Position numbers and translations under genes: made by a program. This document shows, piece by piece, positions 8,903-17,555 of a DNA stretch of 64,000 nt. Source of the stretch: Advenella kashmirensis W13003 (GTDB lineage Bacteria; Pseudomonadota; Gammaproteobacteria; Burkholderiales; Burkholderiaceae_B). Where the stretch lies: positions 2,294,710 to 2,358,709 of the forward strand of contig NZ_KI650979.1 of NCBI RefSeq assembly GCF_000506985.1. The letters run 5' to 3'. How positions within the stretch are numbered: position 1 is the stretch's first letter; every line of letters begins with the position of its first letter. A model generated the notes under the pieces. It saw only the letters and a program-made list of their open reading frames with translations. It was not told the origin of the DNA and ran no database searches.

Positions 8903-9688
8903 TTAATCAAGAATCGCGACAGTTCTGCACCAGCCTGCCGAGGCGTCCTTGATTTTTATCGGAAAACAGCTGATTGTGAATCCGTGCGACGGCAACTGAT
9001 CCAGATTGGTCAGTTTTTCCATCTGAAAATAACCAATATCCCGGCCGGCCTTGTGGCCTTCCCAGAGAATGCGCGGATCCTTGTTTTGCTTAAAGCGCTC
9101 AATGACATACTTGAAGGCCGGGTCCCAGCTGTACGAATCGGTGCCGACGATACGCACGCCTTGCTCCAGCATCCATAGCGTTGCATCGCGACCGAAACCA
9201 CACGCGCTTTCCCAATAATCCGCCTGCCCCTGTCGTGCGCCTGCACGGGTATTGGCTACCACGATGTCCAATGGCTTGAGCGTATAGTTGATCCGTTCGA
9301 GTTCGTTTTGTATGTCTTGCGGTGTGACCACGTAACCGGCGTCGAAGTGGCGAAAATCCAGCTTCACACCGGGTTTCAGACACCAGTCCAGTGGCACCTG
9401 GTCGATACCGGGCGCCGGCTCCCCACCTTCGGTCAGGGCGTGATTGGTCGTGGGGTGATAATGCCAGGGCGCATCCATATGCGTGCCAGCGTGGGTGGAG
9501 AGTGATACTTTTTCCACCGCCCAGGCTTTTTGATCTGGCATATCATCAGGGGTGACGCCCGGCAGGAGTCGTCCAAACAATTCCCACGAATCGTCGTGAT
9601 TGACGTAGTCGATCTTGGGCTGGTGATGGGCGGGTGAGGTGGGTTTGTCCTCAAGCGTGACCGACAGGTCGATGATTTTACGGGTCAT
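8903..9688 (-). CDS. Cyclase-family metal-dependent hydrolase (kynurenine formamidase fold)
   Basis: Member of the cyclase/KynB fold family, which hydrolyses amide, ester or cyclic bonds using a metal bound by a His/Asp cluster. The metal motif HAGTHMDAPWHYH at about residues 66-78 carries the HxGTHxDxPxH pattern, and a later H/D-rich part includes TDSYSWDP near residue 190. The length of 261 residues is normal. A good AAGGA ribosome site precedes the ATG. It sits 14 bases after tetR and 36 bases before a bug gene, suggesting a hydrolase and receptor used for the same compound under TetR control. The substrate is unknown; kynurenine formamidase itself would normally sit with other kyn genes, absent here. 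Confidence 0.85.
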   Translation of the reverse strand: MTRKIIDLSVTLEDKPTSPAHHQPKIDYVNHDDSWELFGRLLPGVTPDDMPDQKAWAVEKVSLSTHAGTHMDAPWHYHPTTNHALTEGGEPAPGIDQVPLDWCLKPGVKLDFRHFDAGYVVTPQDIQNELERINYTLKPLDIVVANTRAGARQGQADYWESACGFGRDATLWMLEQGVRIVGTDSYSWDPAFKYVIERFKQNKDPRILWEGHKAGRDIGYFQMEKLTNLDQLPSHGFTISCFPIKIKDASAGWCRTVAILD

Positions 9689-9702
9689 GTGTTTCCTTTT
9701 GC

Positions 9703-10347
9703 TCAGTGAGCCGGCGTTGATACGTTGGGCGCAGAAAATCCCGCGACAATGAATGCGACCAACTGTTTAACAATAACGTCGGGATCATCTGTGTCGCAGA
9801 GCCCGTCCGATAGTCTATTCAAACGATGATAGTTTTTATCCCCGTCGCTGATGATGTACATCATCGCGCCGATGGTGAATGAATAACGCCAGAAGGCTTC
9901 TGCACGGTTCAAGCCCGGTGAGGCTTTCATAAAGGCATCAACGAAAAGCAGTGCCATGGCATCGTATTGTTCGAAAATGGCGGCGTTCGTTGCCTCCTGA
10001 GGCAGGGCCCGGGCCTGCATCAACAACCTGATCAGCAATCGGCTATCGCCCGTCGTTTGCAGACTATGCCTGATGGGCGGCGCCACCAGTGCCTCAACGA
10101 TTCGCTCCAGTGTCAGCGCTCCTTCACCAGACAGCTTTTCCAGCGCCTGTGTGCGCAACATGTTGACGGGCTGGGCGACCGATTCGAGCACGACCCGGAT
10201 CAGATCTTCTTTTGTGCCGAAGTGGTAATGGATCGCGGCGACATTCACATCAGCAAGTGTTGTGATGTCTTTTAGCGTGGTTGCGTCAAAGCCCCTTGTC
10301 GCGAAAAGCGAAAGGGCGCTGGCTGTGATTTTGTCTTTAGTCGACAT
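9703..10347 (-). CDS. TetR/AcrR-family transcriptional regulator
   Basis: A 214-residue repressor with the TetR DNA-binding domain at the N-terminus (residues ~1-50: helix-turn-helix around TTLKDITTLADVNVAAIHYH, then FGTKEDL), and a C-terminal ligand-binding helical part. It is the first gene of a minus-strand operon with the cyclase and bug genes. No clear Shine-Dalgarno is present before the ATG at 10347. Directly upstream, from 7 bases before the start codon, lies a perfect inverted repeat (10354-10399), a very likely autoregulatory operator. Confidence 0.92.
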   Translation of the reverse strand: MSTKDKITASALSLFATRGFDATTLKDITTLADVNVAAIHYHFGTKEDLIRVVLESVAQPVNMLRTQALEKLSGEGALTLERIVEALVAPPIRHSLQTTGDSRLLIRLLMQARALPQEATNAAIFEQYDAMALLFVDAFMKASPGLNRAEAFWRYSFTIGAMMYIISDGDKNYHRLNRLSDGLCDTDDPDVIVKQLVAFIVAGFSAPNVSTPAH

Positions 10348-10353
10348 GCAAGT

Positions 10354-10399
10354 ATTTAAATATAAATTTCAAATAATAATTTGAAATTTATATTTAAAT
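10354..10399. repeat. Perfect 20-bp inverted repeat with 6-bp spacer (candidate TetR operator)
   Basis: Left arm ATTTAAATATAAATTTCAAA (10354-10373), spacer TAATAA, right arm the exact reverse complement (10380-10399). The element is almost pure A/T in a moderate-GC chromosome. It begins 7 bases upstream of the tetR start codon, so it must overlap the promoter or leader of tetR-cyclase-bug; TATAAAT on either strand could be a -10 element. It is longer than a single TetR-dimer operator (15-20 bp), so it may hold two operators or have a second role. As RNA it would form a weak A-U hairpin without a GC stem, so a terminator is unlikely. Confidence 0.75.
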
Positions 10400-10522
10400 G
10401 GCAATCGTGTCAAGATTTTTATGCTTTATGGCAGTTGCGGTAAGCGGCTTTGCTCGGGCTGTTATTTGCAGTTCGGGTCAAACCAATTGTTTGCCGTACA
10501 AGGACACTAAGAGCCGGAACGA

Positions 10523-11143
10523 TTAAGCCCCTGGTTTGATCGTCTCCATAATTTTTGACTCAACGTCGGCCAGTCTGTCTTTGCCAAAGTAAATATCGTT
10601 TCCGACAAAAAAGGTTGGCGATCCGAAAGCGCCGCGGTCACATGCATGCTGGGTATTGTCAATCAGCGCCTGCTTGACATCTGCCTGCTGGGATTGCTCC
10701 AGAATCTGCGCGCCATTGAGCCCGGCCGTGTCAAGCGCCTGCACAATGACGTCTGCATTGGCCATATCCAGTTCCTGTTCCCACATAGCGGAAAATACGG
10801 CGTTGACATAAGTCTCGAATACCCCCAGTTTTTCTGCTGCCACTGCGCCACGCATGATTTTGAGCGTGTTTACCGGCCAGTAAGGGTTGCGACGGTATTT
10901 TGTCAAATTGTGTTTTTGGATGAAACGTTGCACTTCCAGCGCATCATAAGCACGTTTGTTGGCAATATGCGCAAACGCATCTGCCGGCGACTGATTGTTA
11001 GTCAGTTTGAACAATCCGCCAAGCAAAATAGGCACATAGCGGAAAGTTGTGCCGGTCCGGGCCTCGATGTCGGGAATGACTTCATGGCTGAAATAGGCGT
11101 TCGGGCTACCAAAATCGAATAGAAAATCAACAGAAATAGTCAT
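10523..11143 (-). CDS. 2-hydroxychromene-2-carboxylate isomerase-like protein (DsbA/GST-kappa fold)
   Basis: Thioredoxin-fold isomerase of the NahD/kappa-GST group; family members use glutathione to isomerise cyclic hemiketals in naphthalene-type catabolism. From the ATG at 11143 the protein has 206 residues; an upstream in-frame start at 11200 would add 19 residues without resemblance to the family. The N-terminal motif DFLFDFGSPNAYF with the glutathione-activating Ser13 is typical, as is RGAFGSPTFFVG near residue 165. It is the last gene of the ligase-NMO-SDR-isomerase cluster, 77 bases after the SDR. Other aromatic ring genes are absent, so the substrate is uncertain; related proteins act outside naphthalene routes too. 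Confidence 0.85.
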   Translation of the reverse strand: MTISVDFLFDFGSPNAYFSHEVIPDIEARTGTTFRYVPILLGGLFKLTNNQSPADAFAHIANKRAYDALEVQRFIQKHNLTKYRRNPYWPVNTLKIMRGAVAAEKLGVFETYVNAVFSAMWEQELDMANADVIVQALDTAGLNGAQILEQSQQADVKQALIDNTQHACDRGAFGSPTFFVGNDIYFGKDRLADVESKIMETIKPGA

Positions 11144-11220
11144 GATGACGGGCTCAATAGTGGGTTGACGAGGTTGGCATCCGGTTGCCCGGATGCGCAA
11201 AACGAATCGGGTTGCCAGAG

Positions 11221-11949
11221 TTACCAGGCTTCCATCCAGGGACGCAATTCGGTCTCATGCGTCCAGGCATTGCGCGGCTGCTGGTGAATCTGCCAGTATG
11301 CTTCGGCAATGCTTTCCGGGTCGACAATGCCGTCCTGGTCTTTCAGGGCGTAGCGCTGTGGAAAGGTCTCGCGGATAAATTCGGTATCGATGGCGCCGTC
11401 GATGATCGGATGGGCAACATGAATGCCCTTGGGCCACAATTCGCGCGCCATACTTTGGGCAAGTGCGCGCAATCCATGTTTTGCGCCGGCAAAGGCGGCA
11501 TAATTGGCTCGTCCTCGCAGGCTGGCTGTGGCGCCGGTAAAAATAATCGTGCCGCGTTCGCGGGGTAGCATAACGCGTGCCGTTTCGCGTCCCATCAGGA
11601 ATCCTGCAAAGCAGGCCATTTCCCAGACTTTCGAATAAACGCGGGCAGTGGTGTCGGTAATACTGAACTGGACATTGGCACCGATATTGAAAACGGCCAC
11701 TTCGATGGGGGCGATGGTGCTTTCAATCTGGTTGACCAGCTCGATCATCTGGTCTTCCTTGCGGGCGTCGCTGCCGAAGCCGTGTGCCTGACCGCCTTCG
11801 GCGATAATTTGATTGACCAGCGGTTCCAGTTTGTCTGCGTGCCGGCGGGTTACGCAGGCGATGTACCCCTCGCGTGCAAAACGCCTGGCGATGGCGCCAC
11901 CGGTCGCGTCTCCTGCGCCGATGACGAGAATCGCTTTTTTATTGTCCAT
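11221..11949 (-). CDS. Short-chain dehydrogenase/reductase with altered catalytic positions
   Basis: Rossmann-fold SDR of 242 residues from the ATG at 11949, which follows CAGGAG; an upstream in-frame extension to 12093 overlaps the preceding gene and is not used. The cofactor loop is GAGDATGGAIARRF (residues 11-24), a variant of TGxxxGxG. In the active-site region the usual YxxxK appears as F153-A-G-A-K157, and the usual Ser is Ala or Thr (TGATAS 138-143), so the standard catalytic Tyr and Ser both seem replaced. This is a known style of divergent SDR, but whether it is a redox enzyme is open. Third gene of the minus-strand ligase cluster, 32 bases after the flavoprotein gene. Confidence 0.88.
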   Translation of the reverse strand: MDNKKAILVIGAGDATGGAIARRFAREGYIACVTRRHADKLEPLVNQIIAEGGQAHGFGSDARKEDQMIELVNQIESTIAPIEVAVFNIGANVQFSITDTTARVYSKVWEMACFAGFLMGRETARVMLPRERGTIIFTGATASLRGRANYAAFAGAKHGLRALAQSMARELWPKGIHVAHPIIDGAIDTEFIRETFPQRYALKDQDGIVDPESIAEAYWQIHQQPRNAWTHETELRPWMEAW

Positions 11950-11981
11950 GAAATGACTCCTGTATGTTGTTGTGTTATGGA

Positions 11982-12935
11982 TTAGTGCCCAAGTTGTGCC
12001 AGTGTGCTGTGATATTCCGTGGCCAACTGCGCGATAAGTTCTCCTGCGGGCAGGACCGACTGGATATTGCCCACGCCCTGGCCTGCACCCCAAACGTCTT
12101 TCCAGGGTTTGATGCGTTTTGAACCAAAGTCCATGCTGCTTTTATCTGCGTTTGGCAGATTTTTCGCATCCAGGCCGGCAGCGGTAATGCTGCGAGCCAG
12201 ATAATTGCCATGAACGCCAGTAAAGAGCGGGGTATATACGATTTCAGAGGCGTCACTATCCACCAGCATTTGCTTGTATTCGGTTTGGGCGTTGGCCTCC
12301 TCGGTAGCTATGAAACGGGTGCCCATATAGGCCAGGTCGGCGCCCATCGCCCTGGCGGCGGCGATGTGCGCGCCCGACGTCATGGCGCCGGACAGGGCAA
12401 TCGGGCCGTCGAAAAACCGTCTGACTTCGCTGATCAGGGCGAATGGACTCAGGGTGCCTGCGTGGCCGCCCGCGCCGGCGCATACCAGAATCAGCCCGTC
12501 AACGCCGGCTTCCAGGGCTTTTTCAGCGTGCCGGATATTGGTGACATCATGAAAAACCAGCCCGCCGTATTCATGAATCGGCGCCACAAAATCAGTGGGT
12601 GCAGACAGACTCGTAATGATGACCGGCACGCGATAGCGAATGCAGGAATCCATATCCTGGTCAAGCCGGTCATTTGAGCCGTGGATGATCTGGTTGATTG
12701 CAAACGGGGCGATGCGTTTTTGCGGCATGTCCTGACGCGCCTGATCCAGTGTGGTCGTAATCTGCTCCAGCCATTCGTCCAGTTGCGCCTGGGGTCTGGC
12801 GTTGAGCGCGGGCATGGAACCAATAATGCCCGACAGGCACTGCGCAATGACCAGGGCTGGATTGGAAATAATAAAAAGAGGGGAGCCGATAACGGGCAAA
12901 GCAAGCTTGTCTTGCAGGGCAGCAGGCAGTGTCAT
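11982..12935 (-). CDS. Nitronate monooxygenase / 2-nitropropane dioxygenase-family flavoprotein
   Basis: FMN-dependent TIM-barrel protein of 317 residues. Key family features are the FMN phosphate loop with AGAGGHAGTLSPF (about residues 158-170, including the catalytic-type His) and GAMTSGAHIAAARAMGADLAYMGTRF (shown here in part) downstream. The family includes nitronate monooxygenases but also enoyl reductases and enzymes of unknown reaction. It lies between the acyl-CoA ligase (29 bases upstream) and the SDR (32 bases downstream). In that context it may act on an unsaturated acyl-CoA rather than a nitro compound; this is inference from neighbours only. Confidence 0.85.
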   Translation of the reverse strand: MTLPAALQDKLALPVIGSPLFIISNPALVIAQCLSGIIGSMPALNARPQAQLDEWLEQITTTLDQARQDMPQKRIAPFAINQIIHGSNDRLDQDMDSCIRYRVPVIITSLSAPTDFVAPIHEYGGLVFHDVTNIRHAEKALEAGVDGLILVCAGAGGHAGTLSPFALISEVRRFFDGPIALSGAMTSGAHIAAARAMGADLAYMGTRFIATEEANAQTEYKQMLVDSDASEIVYTPLFTGVHGNYLARSITAAGLDAKNLPNADKSSMDFGSKRIKPWKDVWGAGQGVGNIQSVLPAGELIAQLATEYHSTLAQLGH

Positions 12936-12964
12936 AAGAATGGGTCCTGATAATGAAGAGGCAA

Positions 12965-14533
12965 TTAGTTCGTCGGGCTTGCCTGTGCGTGGTCGAAAGA
13001 CTGTGCGGCAAGCTGTTTAAGTGCATTTTTGAGTATCTTTCCTGTGGGTGCGGTGGGCAGCGCCTCGAGAAACCGGATCTCCGCAGGCAATTTGTAGGGC
13101 GAGAGCCGCTCACGCAGATATTCGCGAAAATCGGCTTCGTCGGTGGCTTGCGCAGGCCGGTTCAGTTCGATAAATGCTACGACTTCCTCATTATGCTCAA
13201 CGGTTCTTCCTACAACGGCAGACTGCACCACGCACGAATGGCTGTTGATAACCTGTTCGACTTCAAGTGGATACACATTAAAGCCCGATCGAATGATGAG
13301 TTCCTTGCTGCGTCCGACAATATGCAGCGCACCGTCGGGATCCTGCCGGACCATATCGCCGGAATTGAACCAGCCTTCTGGCGAGATGGCCTCGCGTGTC
13401 AGCTCGGGGTTGCGGTAGTAGCCTTTCATGACATTGGGGCCGCGGATACGCAACGTACCCACTTCACCCTGCGGTACCGGTTTGCTGTCAGCATCGACGA
13501 TGCTGATTTCTATGCCGGGGATCGGAAAGCCGACGGAGCAGTCGTGCCGGACCTGATCAATATGGGTTTGGGCAACGGTCGGCGACGTTTCCGTCAGCCC
13601 GTATCCATTGTTTAACGGCAGACCGAACAAATTTTCGACTTCTTTTTTAAGCTTGGACGTGAGAGGGGCCCCGGATGTTCCTATGCATCTCAAGGCATGT
13701 TGTCGGGTACTTAATGGTTCTTTTTGAACCTGCTCCAGCAATCTGGCGTACATGGCGGGTACACCGACAAATAAACTGACCTTTTCATTAAGAAGAATGT
13801 GCAGCGCCTGGCTTGCAGAAAACCGGGCCTCCAGCAATACAGCTGCGCCGCCCAGCATGGCCCCCAGAAACTGTGTCACCAGCCCGACAACATGCGCCAT
13901 GGGCAGCACGCCATAGAGCAGGTCGCCGGGGTTCATGCAGCGCGATGTGCAGGCCTGGCGTGCGGCAAACAAAAGACCGGCGTGTGTCAGCATGACGCCT
14001 TTTGGAGAGCCTGATGTGCCGGATGTGTATACCATCGCGGCGACCTGTTGCTCAGCTCCTTCATATACGGTTTCGGGTACCGTTGATTGATTGCAAACGC
14101 CGATGTGAATATCGCCAAGCGCCGGCATAGGGAGCGGCGCAGCCTGGTGGCGCGCCGAATGCGCCTTGGCGTTTTCAGAGACATGACACGTGTAAAGTGT
14201 CAGCCTGGGCGTGGCATGCTCGATGATGCTGTCGATTTCCCGGGGTGACAGCCGGGCGTTGACAAAGCTGGACCAGGCATCAAGCCGGCTGATAGCCATC
14301 ACGATGATGCACGCCGATACGCAGTTTTCTCCGACGATCAGAATGCGATCTCCGCCGCGCACACCCCTTTGGGACAGTTCATCTGCCAGTTTTTCGGAAA
14401 ACGCAGTCAGTTCACCATAACTGATATTGGCATAGCGGTCACGCAGCGCCGCTGCGTTCGGGGTGCGAACGGCCCATTCATCCACAATCTGATGAATGCG
14501 AGTCAGTTGCCTGGTGTCGGGTCTCCAGCTCAC
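12965..14533 (-). CDS. AMP-forming acyl-CoA ligase
   Basis: ANL-superfamily synthetase of 522 residues that activates a carboxylic acid to its CoA thioester through an acyl-adenylate. Visible motifs are the P-loop YTSGTSGSPKGVMLTH, the A5 motif NGYGLTETSPT, the hinge region around GWFNSGDMVRQDPDG and the catalytic lysine in PTAPTGKILKNAL near the C-terminus. The start is GTG at 14533, preceded by GGAG; no in-frame ATG lies nearby. It is the first gene of the minus-strand operon with the flavoprotein, SDR and isomerase, and 150 bases separate it from the iclR gene. Substrate chain or ring type cannot be read from sequence alone. Confidence 0.92.
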   Translation of the reverse strand: MSWRPDTRQLTRIHQIVDEWAVRTPNAAALRDRYANISYGELTAFSEKLADELSQRGVRGGDRILIVGENCVSACIIVMAISRLDAWSSFVNARLSPREIDSIIEHATPRLTLYTCHVSENAKAHSARHQAAPLPMPALGDIHIGVCNQSTVPETVYEGAEQQVAAMVYTSGTSGSPKGVMLTHAGLLFAARQACTSRCMNPGDLLYGVLPMAHVVGLVTQFLGAMLGGAAVLLEARFSASQALHILLNEKVSLFVGVPAMYARLLEQVQKEPLSTRQHALRCIGTSGAPLTSKLKKEVENLFGLPLNNGYGLTETSPTVAQTHIDQVRHDCSVGFPIPGIEISIVDADSKPVPQGEVGTLRIRGPNVMKGYYRNPELTREAISPEGWFNSGDMVRQDPDGALHIVGRSKELIIRSGFNVYPLEVEQVINSHSCVVQSAVVGRTVEHNEEVVAFIELNRPAQATDEADFREYLRERLSPYKLPAEIRFLEALPTAPTGKILKNALKQLAAQSFDHAQASPTN

Positions 14534-14683
14534 GTCATGATCTCCACATAATTTGTTTTTTGCTTACGACTGTAGATTAATGGTAGAGCAAATAACGTCA
14601 ATGCGAAATACGGGAAAGACGAATCAGGCAAATGGAAAACTGCAATGCAGTATTGAAAGCGTCAGCAGGTGACGCCAAGTCGC

Positions 14684-15499
14684 TTAAGCGACCGCGTCTG
14701 CGTTTACTTTTTTCACGATCTCGGCCGCTGCGGTCAACAGTTTGGGTCTGACCTGGCGCATCAGGCGATCCTGCGTCATATGGCCGGCCGGCCCGGCAGA
14801 GGTCAGCACCATAATCGGCATGCCGCTGCTGAACGAAAGCGGAACGGCCAGTCCGTTGATCTCTTTATGCCAGTCACCAAAAGAGCGGACACATCCGAGC
14901 GTCAGGTAATCCTGGCGACCCTGTTCAATGCCCTGTTTCAGTCGCGGCCAGGAAAAGGTGTCAAACGAGCGGATGCGATCTTCCAGCGCACGGCGCTCAG
15001 TTGCATCGGCCAGTGCCAGATAAGCCTTGCCCATCGCCGTGGGCGCAATTGGAATGCGCGATCCAATGCCCAGATTCAGGGTAATCAGTGCATTACCGCG
15101 GTAACTCTCGATGTAGTGCATGCTCATGTCATCGCGAATGCCAAGTGAAATAAGACTCTCTGTCTCTTCTGACAACTGACGCATCACGGGCTGGCTGATT
15201 TGCTTGACATTCAGGCGAGCCAGAGTGGTCCCGCCCAGTGTGAGCGTCTTCATGCCCAGCCGGTATCGCGGTTGCTGGCCGGATTTATGCAGGTAGCCCA
15301 GTTTGGAAAGCGTGTAGGTCAGCCGGGTTACCGTGGACTTGGGCAGGTCGCAGCGCAGCGCAAGTTCCTGGTTGCCAAGGAGCTCTTCGCCCGAGCGAAA
15401 GCACTTCAGGATGGCCAGTCCGCGGGCCAGGGCAGTCACAAAATGGCGATCACGATTCTCCTGGCTGTCGTCATCGTCCTCATTGCGCATTTTGTTCAT
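14684..15499 (-). CDS. IclR-family transcriptional regulator (1)
   Basis: A 271-residue regulator with an N-terminal winged helix (residues ~20-80, with ALARGLAILKCFRSGEELLG and CDLPKSTVTRLTYTLSKLGYL) and a C-terminal effector domain. AGGAGAT precedes the ATG. It is divergent from the bug gene at 15610 and lies upstream of the ligase operon on the same strand, so it could control either or both. IclR regulators often control genes for aromatic or small organic acids. Confidence 0.93.
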   Translation of the reverse strand: MNKMRNEDDDDSQENRDRHFVTALARGLAILKCFRSGEELLGNQELALRCDLPKSTVTRLTYTLSKLGYLHKSGQQPRYRLGMKTLTLGGTTLARLNVKQISQPVMRQLSEETESLISLGIRDDMSMHYIESYRGNALITLNLGIGSRIPIAPTAMGKAYLALADATERRALEDRIRSFDTFSWPRLKQGIEQGRQDYLTLGCVRSFGDWHKEINGLAVPLSFSSGMPIMVLTSAGPAGHMTQDRLMRQVRPKLLTAAAEIVKKVNADAVA

Positions 15500-15609
15500 G
15501 GTTTATCTCCTGTCTCGTTATATCAATACTGCATCGCGGTTTTCGGGCTGTGATGAACGGGAATAATAGTACAGAATGGCCCGACGTCACAATACACAAG
15601 GAGGCAGCC

Positions 15610-16626
15610 GTGAACGTAATAAGAGAATGCTTTAACAGATTAATGCAGGGCGCGTGCAACGTAGCATTGTTGCTCGTGCTTATGACACCTTTTTCATTTT
15701 TTCCGATAGCCGCATCGGCGCAGCAGGCAGCTGAGCATTATCCGGATCGGCCGATTCGCATTCTGTTGCCATTTGCCGCGGGCGGATCGACTGATGGTCC
15801 CATGCGGGTACTCGCCAAACATGTATCGGAGTCCCTCAAGCAACCGGTGATTATTGATTATCGCCCCGGCGCTGGAGGCACGCTGGCCACGCAAACCGTC
15901 TACTCCATGAAGCCCGATGGCTACACGCTGGCAGTCGCAGTGGCCGGTGTCTATCGCATGCCGTACACAATGAAAATCAATTGGGATCCATCAAGCGACC
16001 TGACCTATGTCATCGGCATTACCGGGTATGCCTTTGGTGTTGTCGTGCCCGCGTCCTCACCCTTCAAAACCATGAATGACATGATCGCCTATGCAAAACA
16101 GCATCCGGGAGTGGTGACCTACGGGACGCCCGGGGTTGCAACCACCAACCATCTGACCATGGAGCGGGTGGCAATGAAATTTGGCGTCAAGTTCAATCAC
16201 ATTCCCTATAAAGGGTCTGGAGAGTCCCTGCAGGCACTGATGGCGGGGCAGGTCGACAGTGCAGCCGAAACCTCGGCTTTCGTGCCACTGGTGCAAACGG
16301 GGAAATTGCGAGTGCTGACCGTGTGGGGGCAGGAACGCATGCCGCGTTTTCCGCAGATACCCACATTGAGGGAACTGGGAATTGATATTGTCCAAAGCTC
16401 ACCCTGGGGATTGGTGGCACCCAAGGGTACCGACCCGGCGATTGTGCGCAAATTGCACGATGCCTTCAAAGAGGCAATGGGAAAAGAAGACTTCAAAAAA
16501 ATGCTGGCGCAGTTTGATATGACGCCTGAATACAGAAGTTCTGCGGATTTTCAAGCGTTTGCAGCGGCTGCCATGAAGAACGAAAAGGCGACTATTGAGC
16601 AATTGGGCTTGAATCTCAAACAATAA
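15610..16626 (+). CDS. Bug/TctC-family periplasmic substrate-binding protein (2)
   Basis: Periplasmic TTT-type receptor of 338 residues. The start is set at GTG 15610 because AAGGAGG stands 6 bases before it; an earlier in-frame ATG at 15550 has no ribosome site. The export signal ends near IAASAQQAAEHYPDRP, followed by LLPFAAGGSTDGPMR and DYRPGAGGTLATQ, the two loops that grip the ligand carboxylate in this family. It is transcribed away from iclR and is followed by a weak hairpin (CCGTCTG/CAGACGG, 16682-16707) without a T-run. It is monocistronic. Confidence 0.93.
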   Translation: MNVIRECFNRLMQGACNVALLLVLMTPFSFFPIAASAQQAAEHYPDRPIRILLPFAAGGSTDGPMRVLAKHVSESLKQPVIIDYRPGAGGTLATQTVYSMKPDGYTLAVAVAGVYRMPYTMKINWDPSSDLTYVIGITGYAFGVVVPASSPFKTMNDMIAYAKQHPGVVTYGTPGVATTNHLTMERVAMKFGVKFNHIPYKGSGESLQALMAGQVDSAAETSAFVPLVQTGKLRVLTVWGQERMPRFPQIPTLRELGIDIVQSSPWGLVAPKGTDPAIVRKLHDAFKEAMGKEDFKKMLAQFDMTPEYRSSADFQAFAAAAMKNEKATIEQLGLNLKQ

Positions 16627-16724
16627 ATAATAAGTCGTCGCGACCTTTTCCACGATACATCATCACTTTACGTTGTTTCGACCGTCTGTGTAGCGTAATG
16701 CAGACGGCGTGTTTATCTATCCCG

Positions 16725-16730
16725 TATAAT
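16725..16730 (+). promoter_or_regulatory. Consensus -10 element (TATAAT)
   Basis: An exact TATAAT lies 35 bases before the ATG of the small membrane protein at 16765, giving an expected transcript start near 16737. No good -35 hexamer is at 16-18 bases upstream, so the promoter is suggested rather than proven. Confidence 0.45.
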
Positions 16731-16764
16731 GTCTTTGACTAGTCAATTATTTAGGAATAGAATA

Positions 16765-17049
16765 ATGGATATCTGGGCCTGGTTTATCGGCCTGCTCATG
16801 GTGATTGTTGTCGTGGCGGCGTTTTTTCTTGCGCCATCGGATAGAGAACGGGAGCCGTTATACGTCAGACAGATTGTGGCGGCAGTGTTTGCCTTTTGCG
16901 CTGCAATTGTATGCTCGTCGTTGTTTCATCTATCGCCTTCCGAAACGGAAGGGGCGGAAATCGCCTTTGTGATTATCAGCGTCATTGTAATGGTGCTCAT
17001 TTCCTGTTGGTACGCCTGCAGGGGACGCAAAAAGAGCAGGCAGAATTGA
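16765..17049 (+). CDS. Small membrane protein, unknown function
   Basis: From the ATG at 16765 (AGGAAT 9 bases upstream) the product has 94 residues. It has three hydrophobic segments, about residues 3-22, 34-52 and 64-83, and a basic C-terminal tail (RGRKKSRQN), so it is probably an inner-membrane protein with three helices. An in-frame start at 16729 would overlap the TATAAT promoter box and is rejected. No family is recognised. It stands alone between the bug gene and the porin. Confidence 0.6.
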   Translation: MDIWAWFIGLLMVIVVVAAFFLAPSDREREPLYVRQIVAAVFAFCAAIVCSSLFHLSPSETEGAEIAFVIISVIVMVLISCWYACRGRKKSRQN

Positions 17050-17455
17050 ACCGGGCGCGATCAAACTGACCGTGTACGGTCCAGTCAGTTGCTGCTTTTG
17101 CAGGAACTGAGCATATCCGCGTGTGTCGCATATTTGTCACAAAACGTGGCTAAAAAGCATGGGTATATCCACTATCAAGGAAAACCCTTGTATTGCTTGG
17201 TCGGGCGCCTGCAGACATGCCACCGGAAAGCACTTTTTATCATCCCTCTCTTCCCTGTTATTTCCATTTCTGAATATCACCTTTGGCATAGTAACGTTTT
17301 GATTACAAAAGTAATAACAGAAAAGTTGACCTTGCTAATTCGGTGAAGAAAAGCCAGTTTACAAACGTGATTTTAATGGGTCAATAGATAGATCTTTTGC
17401 CCTTTCTGATGGCGTTATCATCCCACCCTGCTTACTCGAACCCGGATACAAAATC
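17050..17455. other. Gene-free upstream region of the porin
   Basis: About 400 bases, AT-rich towards the porin. A reading frame of 85 codons on the plus strand (17089-17346) has no ribosome site and no family resemblance and is taken as chance. No repeat or hairpin of note was seen. The long leader-side space is typical of porin genes that have multiple regulator sites. Confidence 0.5.
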
Positions 17456-17484
17456 TTTACATAAGTGGGTCTAATCTTTATATT
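17456..17484 (+). promoter_or_regulatory. Predicted sigma-70 promoter of the porin
   Basis: TTTACA (17456-17461) and TATATT (17479-17484) are separated by 17 bases, giving an expected start near 17491 and a leader of about 65 bases before the porin ATG. Confidence 0.55.
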
Positions 17485-17555
17485 TTAACCAATCTGAACA
17501 GTTCCAGAAACATTCGGATAAGAACTGAAGACCATTCCCTGAGGAGATTAGATAG

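Noticed and set aside
11950-12093. N-terminal extension of the SDR gene by 48 codons
   Set aside because: Overlaps the preceding flavoprotein gene and has no SDR resemblance; ATG 11949 has a CAGGAG site.
17089-17346. 85-codon open frame upstream of the porin
   Set aside because: No Shine-Dalgarno, odd Cys/His/Leu composition, overlaps the probable porin control region.
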